A stretch of DNA of 64,000 bases from NCBI RefSeq assembly GCF_011355085.1, contig NZ_VXCP01000002.1:124001-188000 (forward strand), read 5' to 3'. A program made the translations under genes and the position numbers. Positions 20,663 through 29,021 of the stretch are shown one piece after another. The notes beneath the pieces are model-generated. The model worked only from the letters and a program-made list of their open reading frames with translations, did not search any database and was not told the origin of the DNA. The stretch is from Pseudomonas akapageensis (GTDB lineage Bacteria > Pseudomonadota > Gammaproteobacteria > Pseudomonadales > Pseudomonadaceae). The stretch's first letter is position 1, and the number at the start of each line of letters is the position of its first letter.

Positions 20663-20699
20663 TGTCGCTTCATCGTCATTAGCTGTCGCCCCACTGTAA
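20663..20699 (+). promoter_or_regulatory. Tandem ArgR half-sites upstream of argG
   Basis: TGTCGC begins at 20663 and again at 20684, exactly 21 bp apart. The second is followed by N8 and AA, a full match to the Pseudomonas ArgR half-site TGTCGC-N8-AA. The first has CA instead of AA. The pair ends 60 bp before the argG start. Confidence 0.7.
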
Positions 20700-20758
20700 T
20701 TCCATGGGCTAGAGCGGTAGAATCATCGGCTTTCCGTAGAACCCCGTGGAGTAATGGC

Positions 20759-21976
20759 ATGGCGGACGTAAACAAGGTCGTTCTGGCGTATTCCGGCGGC
20801 CTGGACACTTCGGTGATCCTCAAGTGGCTGCAGGACACTTATAACTGTGAAGTAGTGACCTTCACCGCTGACCTGGGACAGGGCGAAGAAGTAGAGCCAG
20901 CACGTGCCAAGGCGCAAGCCATGGGCGTGAAAGAGATCTACATCGACGACCTGCGCGAAGAGTTCGTACGCGACTTCGTCTACCCGATGTTCCGCGCCAA
21001 CACCGTCTACGAAGGCGAGTACCTGCTGGGTACTTCCATCGCGCGCCCGTTGATCGCCAAGCGTCTGATCGAAATCGCCAACGAAACCGGTGCCGATGCC
21101 ATTTCCCATGGCGCGACCGGCAAGGGCAACGACCAGGTTCGTTTCGAACTGGGCGCCTACGCGCTCAAGCCTGGCGTCAAGGTCATTGCACCATGGCGCG
21201 AATGGGACCTGCTGTCCCGTGAAAAGCTGATGGACTACGCCGAGAAGCACGCGATTCCAATCGAGCGTCACGGCAAGAAGAAGTCCCCGTACTCGATGGA
21301 CGCCAACCTGCTGCACATCTCCTATGAAGGCGGCGTGCTGGAAGACACCTGGACCGAGCACGAAGAAGACATGTGGCGTTGGACCGTCTCCCCGGAGAAC
21401 GCACCTGACACCCCGCAGTACCTGGAACTGACTTACCGCAACGGCGACATCGTTGCCCTGGACGGCGTCGAGATGACCCCGGCTACCGTGCTGGCGACCC
21501 TCAACCGCATCGGTGGTGCACACGGTATCGGCCGTCTGGACATCGTCGAGAACCGTTACGTGGGCATGAAGTCCCGTGGCTGCTACGAGACCCCTGGCGG
21601 CACCATCATGCTGCGCGCCCACCGTGCGATCGAATCGATCACCCTGGACCGCGAAGTCGCTCACCTCAAGGATGAGCTGATGCCCAAGTACGCCAGCCTG
21701 ATCTACACCGGCTACTGGTGGAGCCCTGAGCGTCTGATGCTGCAACAGATGATCGATGCTTCCCAGGTCAACGTGAACGGCGTCGTGCGCCTGAAGCTGT
21801 ACAAGGGCAACGTCATTGTCACCGGTCGCAAGTCGGACGACTCGTTGTTCGATGCCAATATTGCAACCTTCGAAGAAGACGGCGGCGCCTACAACCAGGC
21901 CGACGCAGCGGGCTTCATCAAGCTCAATGCATTGCGTATGCGCATTGCAGCGAACAAGGGTCGCAAGCTGTTCTGA
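20759..21976 (+). CDS. argG: Argininosuccinate synthase
   Basis: A 405-aa enzyme that joins citrulline and aspartate using ATP, the step after ArgF in arginine synthesis. The PP-loop [19 protein letters not shown] is at the N-terminus, followed by [15 protein letters not shown] and [11 protein letters not shown]-type motifs (here [13 protein letters not shown]). Length and sequence are typical. ArgR half-sites lie just upstream and a strong terminator follows. Confidence 0.98.
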   Translation: MADVNKVVLAYSGGLDTSVILKWLQDTYNCEVVTFTADLGQGEEVEPARAKAQAMGVKEIYIDDLREEFVRDFVYPMFRANTVYEGEYLLGTSIARPLIAKRLIEIANETGADAISHGATGKGNDQVRFELGAYALKPGVKVIAPWREWDLLSREKLMDYAEKHAIPIERHGKKKSPYSMDANLLHISYEGGVLEDTWTEHEEDMWRWTVSPENAPDTPQYLELTYRNGDIVALDGVEMTPATVLATLNRIGGAHGIGRLDIVENRYVGMKSRGCYETPGGTIMLRAHRAIESITLDREVAHLKDELMPKYASLIYTGYWWSPERLMLQQMIDASQVNVNGVVRLKLYKGNVIVTGRKSDDSLFDANIATFEEDGGAYNQADAAGFIKLNALRMRIAANKGRKLF

Positions 21977-21992
21977 TTGCACTGGCAAGTTG

Positions 21993-22027
21993 AAAAAGCC
22001 CTGGCTATTGGCCGGGGCTTTTTTTTT
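21993..22027 (+). terminator. Terminator of argG
   Basis: AAAAAGCCCTGGC (from 21993) pairs with GCCGGGGCTTTTT after a short TATTG loop, followed by nine T. Confidence 0.92.
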
Positions 22028-22064
22028 GAGCTCAATAAATATTCGAGACGCCACGCAAGCAAGC

Positions 22065-22817
22065 TCAGGGCGGATGACGGTTGCTGTCCGGGTTTTGTCT
22101 GATCAGCGTTGTCAGAGTCAGTGTATCGAGGTTGTATATGGCAACGGTGCAACTGGGGGCGGCTTTTTTGTTTTCAGAGCGAAGTGTATCGATAAGGAAA
22201 GCGTCGATAGAGGATTCGGTTTTAACGCTGGTCAATAATACAACCAATAAATCCACGGCTTCAGGCGGTTTGTTGTTGCCTTCAGGTGCTGCGGCCTGAA
22301 GGATGCTGGCCAGGTGTGCGTTATCTTTTAATGCTCTGCTGTCGATGATGTGCAGGACACCGAAAGATGACTTTATATGTACGCTCTGGTGGCCAGCGAT
22401 ATTGTCATTTTTAGGAATGAGTGGGCGGCTTCTGGATGTTGTACGCTTTGCGGCTTCTTTCTTTTTTGCAATCGCCAGGGAGGGCGGTAACTTGCCGACT
22501 TCCATAGTTTCGATCTGTGTATCGCTGTTGGCTGAAAGTTCATTTCTTTCTGGAGTTGTCACCATATCCCTTACTTTAAGAAAGTCATCTTCATTGGCGA
22601 AGTCGGACGGGGAATACAGGGATTTTGAATTAAAGTTCAGGGTGAGAAAAAACAGCACCGTCAAGAATGGCGGGAAACCTACCAGGAACCAGGTATATAT
22701 ACTTTGGCTGTCCTCATCGAGAAATGGAAGCGATGCCAGGGCAGAGGCTTCGATGATGCCGGCAAAAATCGCAATGATTGTAAGCGGATTTTTGGTTGAG
22801 GGTGAGGGTTGATTCAT
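22065..22817 (-). CDS. Hypothetical membrane-anchored protein
   Basis: A 250-aa protein I do not recognise. Two hydrophobic segments (about residues 12-32 and 40-62) form an N-terminal membrane anchor, followed by a charged linker (70-140, with KKKEAAKRTTSRSR) and a C-terminal mixed alpha/beta domain (about 145-250) ending TLIRQNPDSNRHPP. Base composition is more AT-rich than flanking genes and codon use is less biased. It stands alone between the argG terminator and a 671-bp gap, suggesting a lineage-specific insertion. No motif allows a functional call. Confidence 0.7.
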   Translation of the reverse strand: MNQPSPSTKNPLTIIAIFAGIIEASALASLPFLDEDSQSIYTWFLVGFPPFLTVLFFLTLNFNSKSLYSPSDFANEDDFLKVRDMVTTPERNELSANSDTQIETMEVGKLPPSLAIAKKKEAAKRTTSRSRPLIPKNDNIAGHQSVHIKSSFGVLHIIDSRALKDNAHLASILQAAAPEGNNKPPEAVDLLVVLLTSVKTESSIDAFLIDTLRSENKKAAPSCTVAIYNLDTLTLTTLIRQNPDSNRHPP

Positions 22818-23488
22818 AAGCGTTGGCCTGAGTGTTCAAGGGAAGGCTCGTGCAGTGTGTGCCGCTGCAAGGAGTCGGTCTGGCTACTGTACGGGTCACC
22901 TCGCGCCGACCGAGGTGATTATTTGTCGTTCGGCATTTTCAGGATGATGGGAAGGGGCAGGTGAAATTCGATGAGTAAAAAGTATCAGCGAGCTTGTTTT
23001 TATCAAGTGGAAATGATTCGGCAGAAGCTCGGATATCGCAAAAGATCCATGTTTCAACAGGGCGCGGTGATCGCCCGTCGCCTGGATTTAGTTGTGTCCA
23101 TACGTGTGCCCTGGGGCGATATTTTTTGCAATCGTCTTCGGTTGAATTCTGGTGGCGCGCTGCTAAGGTGAGTTCGCCTTGACTGAGTCGAAGGATTTAT
23201 TTGGACGGTTCTGTCATGGGTTACAGAATTCTCTGATAGTGCTTTGTTTCTGTGCTGGAAATTTTTGTGATGTAATTTTTTTACGCAGGGGAGCTCTAAC
23301 TACAAGGACGATCTGTCAATAAGTGGGGAACGCTACTGTTGTGAGGGTTTTTTGTAGGATGTATCTCTCTTGGATGTAGGTAGGGTCTCTGCCTGTGAAT
23401 GCTTGGGGGGAGCGCAATGCAAAGAGCCGAATGACTAGGCTATTGTGCGGGCTCTAAAAATTCGAACAGCGAAGAATTGGATTTACCC
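22818..23488. other. Long AT-rich gap without a convincing gene
   Basis: These 671 bp contain no recognisable gene. A perfect hairpin CACCTCG / CGAGGTG lies at 22897-22917. One 66-codon frame (22971-23171) has an AGGTG site before its ATG but no recognisable homology. The rest, including T-rich blocks at 23270-23350, looks like decayed or regulatory DNA in front of the response regulator gene. Confidence 0.5.
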
Positions 23489-24115
23489 ATGAATAAAGTG
23501 TTGATCGTGGATGATCATCCCGTCATTCGCCTTGCAGTACGCATGCTGATGGAACGCCATGGCTATGAAGTCATTGCAGAAACGGACAATGGTGTGGATG
23601 CCTTGCAACTGGCTCGGGAGCATGTCCCGGACATTGTCATCCTCGATATCGGAATTCCCAAACTCGATGGGCTGGAGGTCATAGCGCGGCTGACATCGAC
23701 CAATACGCCGATGAGGGTTCTGGTGCTGACATCGCAGGCACCAGGGCATTTTTCCATGCGTTGCATGCAGGCCGGCGCGGCCGGGTATGTCTGCAAACAA
23801 CAGGACCTTACCGAGTTGCTCAGCGCTATCAAGGCTGTGCTGTCGGGTTACAGTTACTTTCCAAACCAGGCACTGCACTCGGTCCGTTCAAGCCTTGGCA
23901 ATTCGACCGAAGCCGACATGGTCGAGCGATTGTCGGGGCGGGAAATGATGGTGCTGCAGCAGTTGGCCAGGGGAAAGACCAACAAGGAAATAGCCGATGG
24001 AATGTTTCTGAGCAACAAGACGGTCAGTACCTACAAGACTCGCTTGTTGCTCAAGCTCAATGCGCGGTCACTGGTCGATCTTATCGAGCTGGCCCAGCGC
24101 AATGGGCTGGTTTGA
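23489..24115 (+). CDS. NarL/LuxR-type response regulator, orphan
   Basis: A 208-aa two-component regulator of the BvgA/RcsB-like group. The receiver domain has acidic pocket residues D8 and D9, phosphoacceptor D53 in IVILDIGIPKLDG, T/S in VLVLTSQ and a lysine in AGYVCKQQ. The C-terminal LuxR helix-turn-helix (about 145-208) reads SGREMMVLQQLARGKTNKEI. No kinase gene is adjacent. The start at 23489 is preferred over an in-frame Met 4 codons earlier because the family begins MNKVLIVDDH. Confidence 0.9.
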   Translation: MNKVLIVDDHPVIRLAVRMLMERHGYEVIAETDNGVDALQLAREHVPDIVILDIGIPKLDGLEVIARLTSTNTPMRVLVLTSQAPGHFSMRCMQAGAAGYVCKQQDLTELLSAIKAVLSGYSYFPNQALHSVRSSLGNSTEADMVERLSGREMMVLQQLARGKTNKEIADGMFLSNKTVSTYKTRLLLKLNARSLVDLIELAQRNGLV

Positions 24116-24125
24116 GTGTTGATGC

Positions 24126-24159
24126 TGCCTCAAAGCCTCCCTGGAGAGGCTTTGAGGCA
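24126..24159. terminator. 14-bp perfect hairpin after the response regulator gene
   Basis: TGCCTCAAAGCCTC (24126-24139) is the exact reverse complement of 24146-24159, with a six-base loop. It lies 10 bp past the stop codon. There is no T-run, so it may act as an mRNA 3'-end structure or a Rho-assisted terminator. Confidence 0.65.
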
Positions 24160-24167
24160 TGAAGTCG

Positions 24168-24205
24168 GGTTGTCTGTCAGGTGATGCCGAGGCCTGGCAG
24201 ACAAT
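24168..24205. terminator. Imperfect hairpin at the end of the PA3496-family gene
   Basis: TTGTCTGTCAGG pairs with CCTGGCAGACAA with one wobble position. It lies 14 bp past the stop codon of the leftward small gene. A T-run is missing. Confidence 0.5.
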
Positions 24206-24218
24206 CATTGGCTGAGGC

Positions 24219-24404
24219 TTAGAGATCGAAGTCGTAATCGGCCAGTTGCTTTTGCAGGCGGCGCTCTTCCAATAGATTGTCGATGGTGCGGCGCTTACTC
24301 AAGTTGGTCTTGGCTACTTCTGCGGTAGGCTCCGGATTTTCGGAATCGTCTACCGCGTCGAACTCGTTTTCTGCTACTTCCAGTTGCTCTTCGTTGGTGC
24401 TCAT
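24219..24404 (-). CDS. Small acidic protein, PA3496 family
   Basis: A 61-aa protein with an acidic first half (EEQLEVAENEFDAVDDSE) and a basic-then-acidic C-terminal helix (SKRRTIDNLLEERRLQKQL). It matches the conserved Pseudomonas family annotated as PA3496-type putative regulatory protein, which lies next to nth in P. aeruginosa as here. Function is unproven. A GGAG site precedes the ATG. Confidence 0.85.
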   Translation of the reverse strand: MSTNEEQLEVAENEFDAVDDSENPEPTAEVAKTNLSKRRTIDNLLEERRLQKQLADYDFDL

Positions 24405-24510
24405 AAGTCAACTCCAGGCTAAGACTGCCATTGGCGCACCTTATAGCGATAATTTCTGAGCGGGTAAAAAAGATTTTTTCAATCGATTGATCAATTTTTT
24501 TAATGCTGAA

Positions 24511-25149
24511 TCAATCGTCGGAGGTTTTGTGCTTGTATTCGCACAGGTCTTCGATGCGGCAGCTGCCACACCGCGGCTTGCGCGCCTGGCATACATAGCG
24601 TCCGTGCAGGATCAGCCAATGGTGTGCATCGAGCAAATAAGGCTTGGGCACGAACTTCATCAGTGCTTTTTCAACGTCCAGAACGGTCTTGCCCGGGGCA
24701 ATGCCGGTACGGTTGCTGACGCGAAAAATATGGGTGTCGACTGCCATGGTCAGCTGGCGAAAGGCGGTGTTGAGCACCACGTTGGCAGTTTTACGGCCTA
24801 CGCCTGGTAGTGCTTCAAGCGCTTCGCGGGTTTGTGGTACCTGGCTGTCATGGCGTTCGACCAGGATACGGCACGTCTCGATGACGTTTTTGGCCTTGCT
24901 GTTGAACAAGCCGATAGTCTTGATGAAATGCGACAAGCCCTCGACACCGAGGGCATGAATCGCCTCGGGCGTGTTGGCCACTGGAAACAGCTTCGCCGTT
25001 GCCTTGTTGACGCCAACGTCCGTGGCCTGGGCTGAAAGGATCACCGCAATCAGCAATTCGAAGGGGGTCGAATAGGCCAGTTCTGTCTTGGGCTCGGGGT
25101 TGTCCTCGTGAAACCTGCGAAATATTTCCAGGCGTTTTGCGGCATTCAT
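24511..25149 (-). CDS. nth: Endonuclease III
   Basis: A 212-aa DNA glycosylase/AP lyase that removes oxidised pyrimidines. The helix-hairpin-helix LPGVGRKTANVVL carries the catalytic lysine, AVDTHIFRV the catalytic aspartate, and the C-terminal [4Fe-4S] loop has C187, C194, C197 and C203. Its ATG overlaps the rnfE stop by four bases, so it is the last gene of the rnf operon. Confidence 0.97.
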   Translation of the reverse strand: MNAAKRLEIFRRFHEDNPEPKTELAYSTPFELLIAVILSAQATDVGVNKATAKLFPVANTPEAIHALGVEGLSHFIKTIGLFNSKAKNVIETCRILVERHDSQVPQTREALEALPGVGRKTANVVLNTAFRQLTMAVDTHIFRVSNRTGIAPGKTVLDVEKALMKFVPKPYLLDAHHWLILHGRYVCQARKPRCGSCRIEDLCEYKHKTSDD

Positions 25150-25721
25150 GGGGCGAGCGTTTCCTTGCGAGTACGAGGGGAATTTGTGTCGCCGGACAGG
25201 CTCCGGTAAGCAGCGATGAGTAGTCCCAGCAGGATGAAACCTCCGGGTGCCAGGGTTGCCAGGCGCAGACCGGAACTCTCCCGGATGATGCCCACGTCAA
25301 GGCTCAAGGTGCCGCTGGCAAGCAGCTCACGGCACAGGCCTAGCATCAGCAGCAGGGCCCCGTAGGCGGCTATCGGCCGAACTGTCGCGAGCGAAGGGCT
25401 CGATTGGCAAGAAACGTTGCGCTCGAGCAGCAGGCAATTGAGACTTATCAGCGCCAGATAAAGTCCGAGCCCCTGATAGATCTCCAGCGCCCAGGCACGC
25501 AGCCCCAATTCCAGGCAACTGACGATCCCGGCGGCGAGCAGGATGCTGGCGGTGTCGAGCAATGTCGGGTGCAAGAAGCGGCGAAGGCCCAGCATGATCA
25601 GGCTGTAGAGCAGTAACACTGCCAGCATGGCCAGCGCCAGGCTGGCCGCCTGGACCAGCGTCTGGCTGGCGCCGAGCAGGAGCGCGAGGTTGAGTGATGC
25701 GAAGAGAGGCAGCCTAGTCAT
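25146..25721 (-). CDS. rnfE: Rnf complex membrane subunit RnfE, shortened
   Basis: A 191-aa protein with about six membrane helices of the Rnf-Nqr family, shorter than typical RnfE (about 230 aa). The C-terminal LATLAPGGFILLGLLIA matches the family's LPPGAFIVMGLLIA. Of the two conserved membrane cysteines, one is kept (C96 in SLNCLL) and the N-terminal one is replaced by serine (S19 where the family has LLGLCP). It overlaps rnfG by eight bases and nth by four. In standard Rnf complexes RnfE and RnfA together hold an intramembrane [2Fe-2S] centre. Confidence 0.85.
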   Translation of the reverse strand: MTRLPLFASLNLALLLGASQTLVQAASLALAMLAVLLLYSLIMLGLRRFLHPTLLDTASILLAAGIVSCLELGLRAWALEIYQGLGLYLALISLNCLLLERNVSCQSSPSLATVRPIAAYGALLLMLGLCRELLASGTLSLDVGIIRESSGLRLATLAPGGFILLGLLIAAYRSLSGDTNSPRTRKETLAP

Positions 25722-26337
25722 CTGTCTTCACTCCCGCAAACGTGCCGGCATGTTCGTCAAAGTAGCGCAGGGCTTCATGCACGGCGTTTACCACAGCCCG
25801 CGAAGTGACGGTCGCGCCGGCGATCTGATCGAACTGGCCCTGGTCCTTGCGCAGTGCCCAGGCCGCATCGGGTGTCGTCGTGCGGCCTAGGCCTGTGAAC
25901 CCCTGCATCAGTGGGTTGGAGGGTTCGGCAATGCGTGCTCCGAGCCCCGGGGTTTCGTTGTGCTGTAGCACCTTGACCCCAAGCAACCGGCCATTGCTGT
26001 CGATGCCGATGAGCAGGTCCAGCGGGCCATCGTAGCCTTGGGTACGGCTTTGCAGGACAACGGCATGGGGCTTGCCGCCCAGGGTTGCCAGGTAGCCGGT
26101 GACCAGGGTGCTGGTGGCCAGTGCGGGTTCCTTGAGTTGCAGCACGGCCTCCAGTGGCTGGTTATCGTAGCTGTCGGCAGGCAGGACGGTCAGCAGCGCC
26201 CGGGCTTTCAAGGTTTGCTCGGCAGCGATGATGCGTTGCTGGCAATACTGCTGCCAGACAAGCGTCGCGCCCAGGGTCGCGCAGGCGAGCAAGGCCAGCA
26301 CGATCGCTCCTTTGAGCAGCGACGGCGGTCTACTCAT
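25714..26337 (-). CDS. rnfG: Rnf complex FMN-binding subunit RnfG
   Basis: A 207-aa protein with one N-terminal membrane helix (about 8-28) and a periplasmic FMN_bind domain. The covalent FMN attachment motif, S-G-A-T in most homologues, reads A-G-A-T here (IAGATVTSRAVVNAV); the threonine that carries FMN is kept. ETPGLGARIAEPSN is also conserved. The start at 26335-26337 overlaps the rnfD stop. A longer in-frame extension is antisense-like and has no family support. Confidence 0.92.
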   Translation of the reverse strand: MSRPPSLLKGAIVLALLACATLGATLVWQQYCQQRIIAAEQTLKARALLTVLPADSYDNQPLEAVLQLKEPALATSTLVTGYLATLGGKPHAVVLQSRTQGYDGPLDLLIGIDSNGRLLGVKVLQHNETPGLGARIAEPSNPLMQGFTGLGRTTTPDAAWALRKDQGQFDQIAGATVTSRAVVNAVHEALRYFDEHAGTFAGVKTDD

Positions 26338-27341
26338 GGGCGGTCTTCCTGCGCAGCTGCACCCAGTCGTTCGAGGGCGGGCACTGTCAGGTTCATCAGC
26401 AGAACGGCAAGGGCGACACCGTCGGGATAATTGCCCCAGGTGCGGATGAGGTAGACCAGCAATCCGACGCCGGCACCGAACATCAGGCGGGCGCGCGGGC
26501 TTTTCGGGCCTGAAACCGGTTCGGTGGCGATGAAGAAGGCGCCAAGCATGGTCGCCCCGGACAGCAGGTGAAAGAAGGGGGAGCCATTGGAATCCGACCC
26601 CGAGCCATTCCAGCACACCAGGCTGATGACGAACAGGCTACCCAGCATGGCAGCCGGCGTGTGCCAGCTGAACACGCGCTGCTGCAGCAGAAACAGGCCG
26701 CCAAGCAGGAAAGTCAGGTTGACCCATTCAATGCCCCGACCGCCGTAATGGCCGAAGGCGGGATGGGCCTTGAACAGTTCGTCGATGGTCAGGCTCTTGT
26801 TGATGCGCAGTGCATCGAGCACCGTGGCTTGTGCCCAGGCATCGGGTTGTGCGCCAGCATGGAAACCGAACACGCGCTGCAAGCCGGTCATGAGGTCGAG
26901 GGCATGGGGCGCTGGCCATTGGGTCATCTGCACGGGAAACGACAGCAGCACCAGTACATAACCGAGCATGGCCGGGTTGAAGGGATTCTTGCCCACGCCG
27001 CCATACAGGTGTTTACCAAACCCCATGGCCGCCCCTGCGGCGATCAAGATCAGCCACCAGGATGTATAGGGCGGCAGGGCCAACGCCAGCAAGGTGGCGC
27101 TGACCAGTGCACTGCCATCGTTCAGGCCAGCCAGCACGGGGCGTTGGCGCAGCCTCAGGCACACCGCTTCAGTCATCAGGGCGCCGACTGCGGCCAGCAG
27201 CAGATTGGTCAGTGTGCCCCAGCCAAACAGCCAGAGCATCGCCAGTATCCCTGGCGCCGTAGCGAGCAGCACCAGGCCCATGGCTTTGCGCAGGCGCTCG
27301 GTTGCCGGGTCGGCGACGCCGATGGCTTCAAGGGGTGGCAT
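26334..27341 (-). CDS. rnfD: Rnf complex FMN-binding membrane subunit RnfD
   Basis: A 335-aa multi-spanning subunit of the NqrB/RnfD family. Hallmarks are [20 protein letters not shown] and the covalent FMN site [21 protein letters not shown]. The C-terminus [28 protein letters not shown] is typical. The start overlaps the end of rnfB by 14 bases. In complete operons rnfC precedes rnfD; here rnfB is directly upstream. Confidence 0.93.
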   Translation of the reverse strand: MPPLEAIGVADPATERLRKAMGLVLLATAPGILAMLWLFGWGTLTNLLLAAVGALMTEAVCLRLRQRPVLAGLNDGSALVSATLLALALPPYTSWWLILIAAGAAMGFGKHLYGGVGKNPFNPAMLGYVLVLLSFPVQMTQWPAPHALDLMTGLQRVFGFHAGAQPDAWAQATVLDALRINKSLTIDELFKAHPAFGHYGGRGIEWVNLTFLLGGLFLLQQRVFSWHTPAAMLGSLFVISLVCWNGSGSDSNGSPFFHLLSGATMLGAFFIATEPVSGPKSPRARLMFGAGVGLLVYLIRTWGNYPDGVALAVLLMNLTVPALERLGAAAQEDRP

Positions 27342-28344
27342 AGGCGTCCACCTGGCTTTGTGCCGCGCTCAGCTTCTGCCGGGCCTCTTGCAGCATCGCG
27401 GCGGTGCTGGCCGGGTCGCGCTCGAGCTTGGCCAGTTCGGCGCGGCGCAGGGCCAGTTGAATCTTGGCGCGATTGATATCAGCCATTGAGTGGCCACCGG
27501 TGGCGGCTGCAGCGGGTTGCGCAGGTGTTTCAGCCTGAAGAGCGGCCAGTTGCGCTTCAGCCTGTTCGAGTTCGTGCACGATGTCTTGCAGGCGCGCATG
27601 TTGCTCGGCCGTCGGCGGCGAGCCGAATGCCTTGAGTGATTTGTTCAACTGCGCCCGGCTCATGGCAACGGCGATTTTTGCCTGTTTGAGTGCGGCATCG
27701 GTCGCGGCCGCCTTCTGGGCCTTGACGCGTTCGAGGGCAGCTTGAACCGGGTTTTGTGCCGGTTCTGGTGATTCGCTCGGTCGCGGGGTGCGTGCCAGTC
27801 GCTCGGCCAGTTTTTGCTGCTCTTCGCGTTGCAGGCGGGCATTGCGTTGCTCGAAGCGTTGGCGGGCGTGGTTGCGTTTCGCTGTCCTTGCTTGCTGCTC
27901 GCTGATAGTGAAGGCCAGTCCGCCGACGACGGGTATGACATCAGCGCCAGGCAATGGGCGCAGTTCGATGCAGTCCACCGGGCAGGGCGCCACGCACAGG
28001 TCGCAACCGGTGCATTCATCGACAAGGACGGTGTGCATCAGCTTGGCTGCACCGACGATCGCGTCCACCGGGCAGGCCTGGATGCATTTGGTGCAGCCGA
28101 TGCATTCGGCTTCGCGGATGTAGGCGACCTGGGCCGGCGCCGGGCCACGGCTGGTGTCCAGTTCGATAACGGGCACGCGCAGCAGCTCTGCCAGGGCTGC
28201 AATCGTCTCCTGGCCGCCGGGCGGGCATTTGTTGATCGGCTCGCCGTTGGCAATGCCGGTAGCGTAGGGTTTGCATCCGGGGTGCCCGCATTTGCCGCAC
28301 TGGGTCTGTGGCAAAAGAGCGTCGATGCGTTGGATCAGACTCAT
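27328..28344 (-). CDS. rnfB: RnfB-type iron-sulfur protein without membrane anchor, with long C-terminal extension
   Basis: A 338-aa protein against about 190 aa for standard RnfB. It begins directly at the cluster domain (C16, C19, C24, C40), without the usual N-terminal membrane helix. Two ferredoxin-type [4Fe-4S] motifs follow (C81, C84, C87, C91 and C111, C114, C117, C121). Residues from about 155 on form a charged, Ala/Gln/Arg-rich extension with helical repeats ([28 protein letters not shown]), resembling the C-terminal region of RnfC. The start overlaps the rnfA stop (ATGA), so a missed N-terminal anchor is unlikely. A fusion of RnfB to an RnfC tail is my inference. Confidence 0.88.
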   Translation of the reverse strand: MSLIQRIDALLPQTQCGKCGHPGCKPYATGIANGEPINKCPPGGQETIAALAELLRVPVIELDTSRGPAPAQVAYIREAECIGCTKCIQACPVDAIVGAAKLMHTVLVDECTGCDLCVAPCPVDCIELRPLPGADVIPVVGGLAFTISEQQARTAKRNHARQRFEQRNARLQREEQQKLAERLARTPRPSESPEPAQNPVQAALERVKAQKAAATDAALKQAKIAVAMSRAQLNKSLKAFGSPPTAEQHARLQDIVHELEQAEAQLAALQAETPAQPAAAATGGHSMADINRAKIQLALRRAELAKLERDPASTAAMLQEARQKLSAAQSQVDAYATP

Positions 28345-28922
28345 GATTTGAACAGTCCGTTGAAGCCCATAAAAGCCATCGCCATCAACCCTGCGCTGAT
28401 CAGTTCGATCGGCAGGCCTCGGAACGGCAAGGGTACGTCATCATTGCAGGCGCGCTGGCGCAAGTCGCTGAACAGGCTCAAGACCAGCCAGAATCCCAGC
28501 CCGGCTCCCAGGCTCAGGGCTGCGGTGTAAAGCATTCCCTGGTCGGCTTCGATGCTGAGCAGGCTCACGCCGAGAATGCCGGCATTGGCGATCAGCAAGG
28601 GCTTGAGGCCGCTAAAGGGCAGGGTTGGCAGCCAGCGCGACAGCATACCCACTACAGGTGCGATCAGCAGAATGCAGAGCGGCAGCAAGACAAACAGACG
28701 CAGATAGGAAAGTCCCAGCGGTACCAGCAGGTAGTGATGAATTGCCTGGCCGGGCAGGGCGCTGACCAGCATCAGCACGGTGGTGGCGATCCCCAGGGCG
28801 CGCACTTGTGCACGGTCGGTATCGACCGGTGATTGCAGTAGCGGATCGATGCCCAGCGGCAGATGCAGGACGATATTGTTGATCAGGGCGGCGCTGATGA
28901 GCGTGAGAAAAAGTTCGGTCAT
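28341..28922 (-). CDS. rnfA: Rnf complex membrane subunit RnfA
   Basis: A 193-aa six-helix protein aligned end to end with RsxA/RnfA ([10 protein letters not shown] for [24 protein letters not shown] at the C-terminus). Both cysteines that normally bind the intramembrane [2Fe-2S] cluster are changed: D26 stands in GIDP where the family has GLCP, and A114 in IANAGILG where it has TNCAVLG. First gene of the operon rnfA-rnfB-rnfD-rnfG-rnfE-nth. Confidence 0.88.
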   Translation of the reverse strand: MTELFLTLISAALINNIVLHLPLGIDPLLQSPVDTDRAQVRALGIATTVLMLVSALPGQAIHHYLLVPLGLSYLRLFVLLPLCILLIAPVVGMLSRWLPTLPFSGLKPLLIANAGILGVSLLSIEADQGMLYTAALSLGAGLGFWLVLSLFSDLRQRACNDDVPLPFRGLPIELISAGLMAMAFMGFNGLFKS

Positions 28923-28984
28923 GATCGTGCCGGCGTGTACGGGCTGTCAGCCATTATCCGGCAAGGACGCAGGGTTGAGAACGC

Positions 28985-29010
28985 CCCGGCCACGAATCGT
29001 CGCGGCCGGG
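28985..29010 (-). terminator. Hairpin downstream of metG
   Basis: CCCGGCC (28985-28991) pairs with GGCCGGG (29004-29010). It lies 12 bp past the metG stop and also upstream of rnfA. No T-run is present, so efficiency is uncertain. Confidence 0.5.
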
Positions 29011-29021
29011 TGCATATCGTC

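Noticed and set aside
22971-23171. A 66-codon frame with a possible AGGTG site
   Set aside because: No homology, no conserved context and ordinary codon use cannot be assessed at this length; kept only as a remark in the gap entry.
24630-25140. Possible second nth-like or rnf-related frame inside nth
   Set aside because: Only alternative frames of the nth gene.
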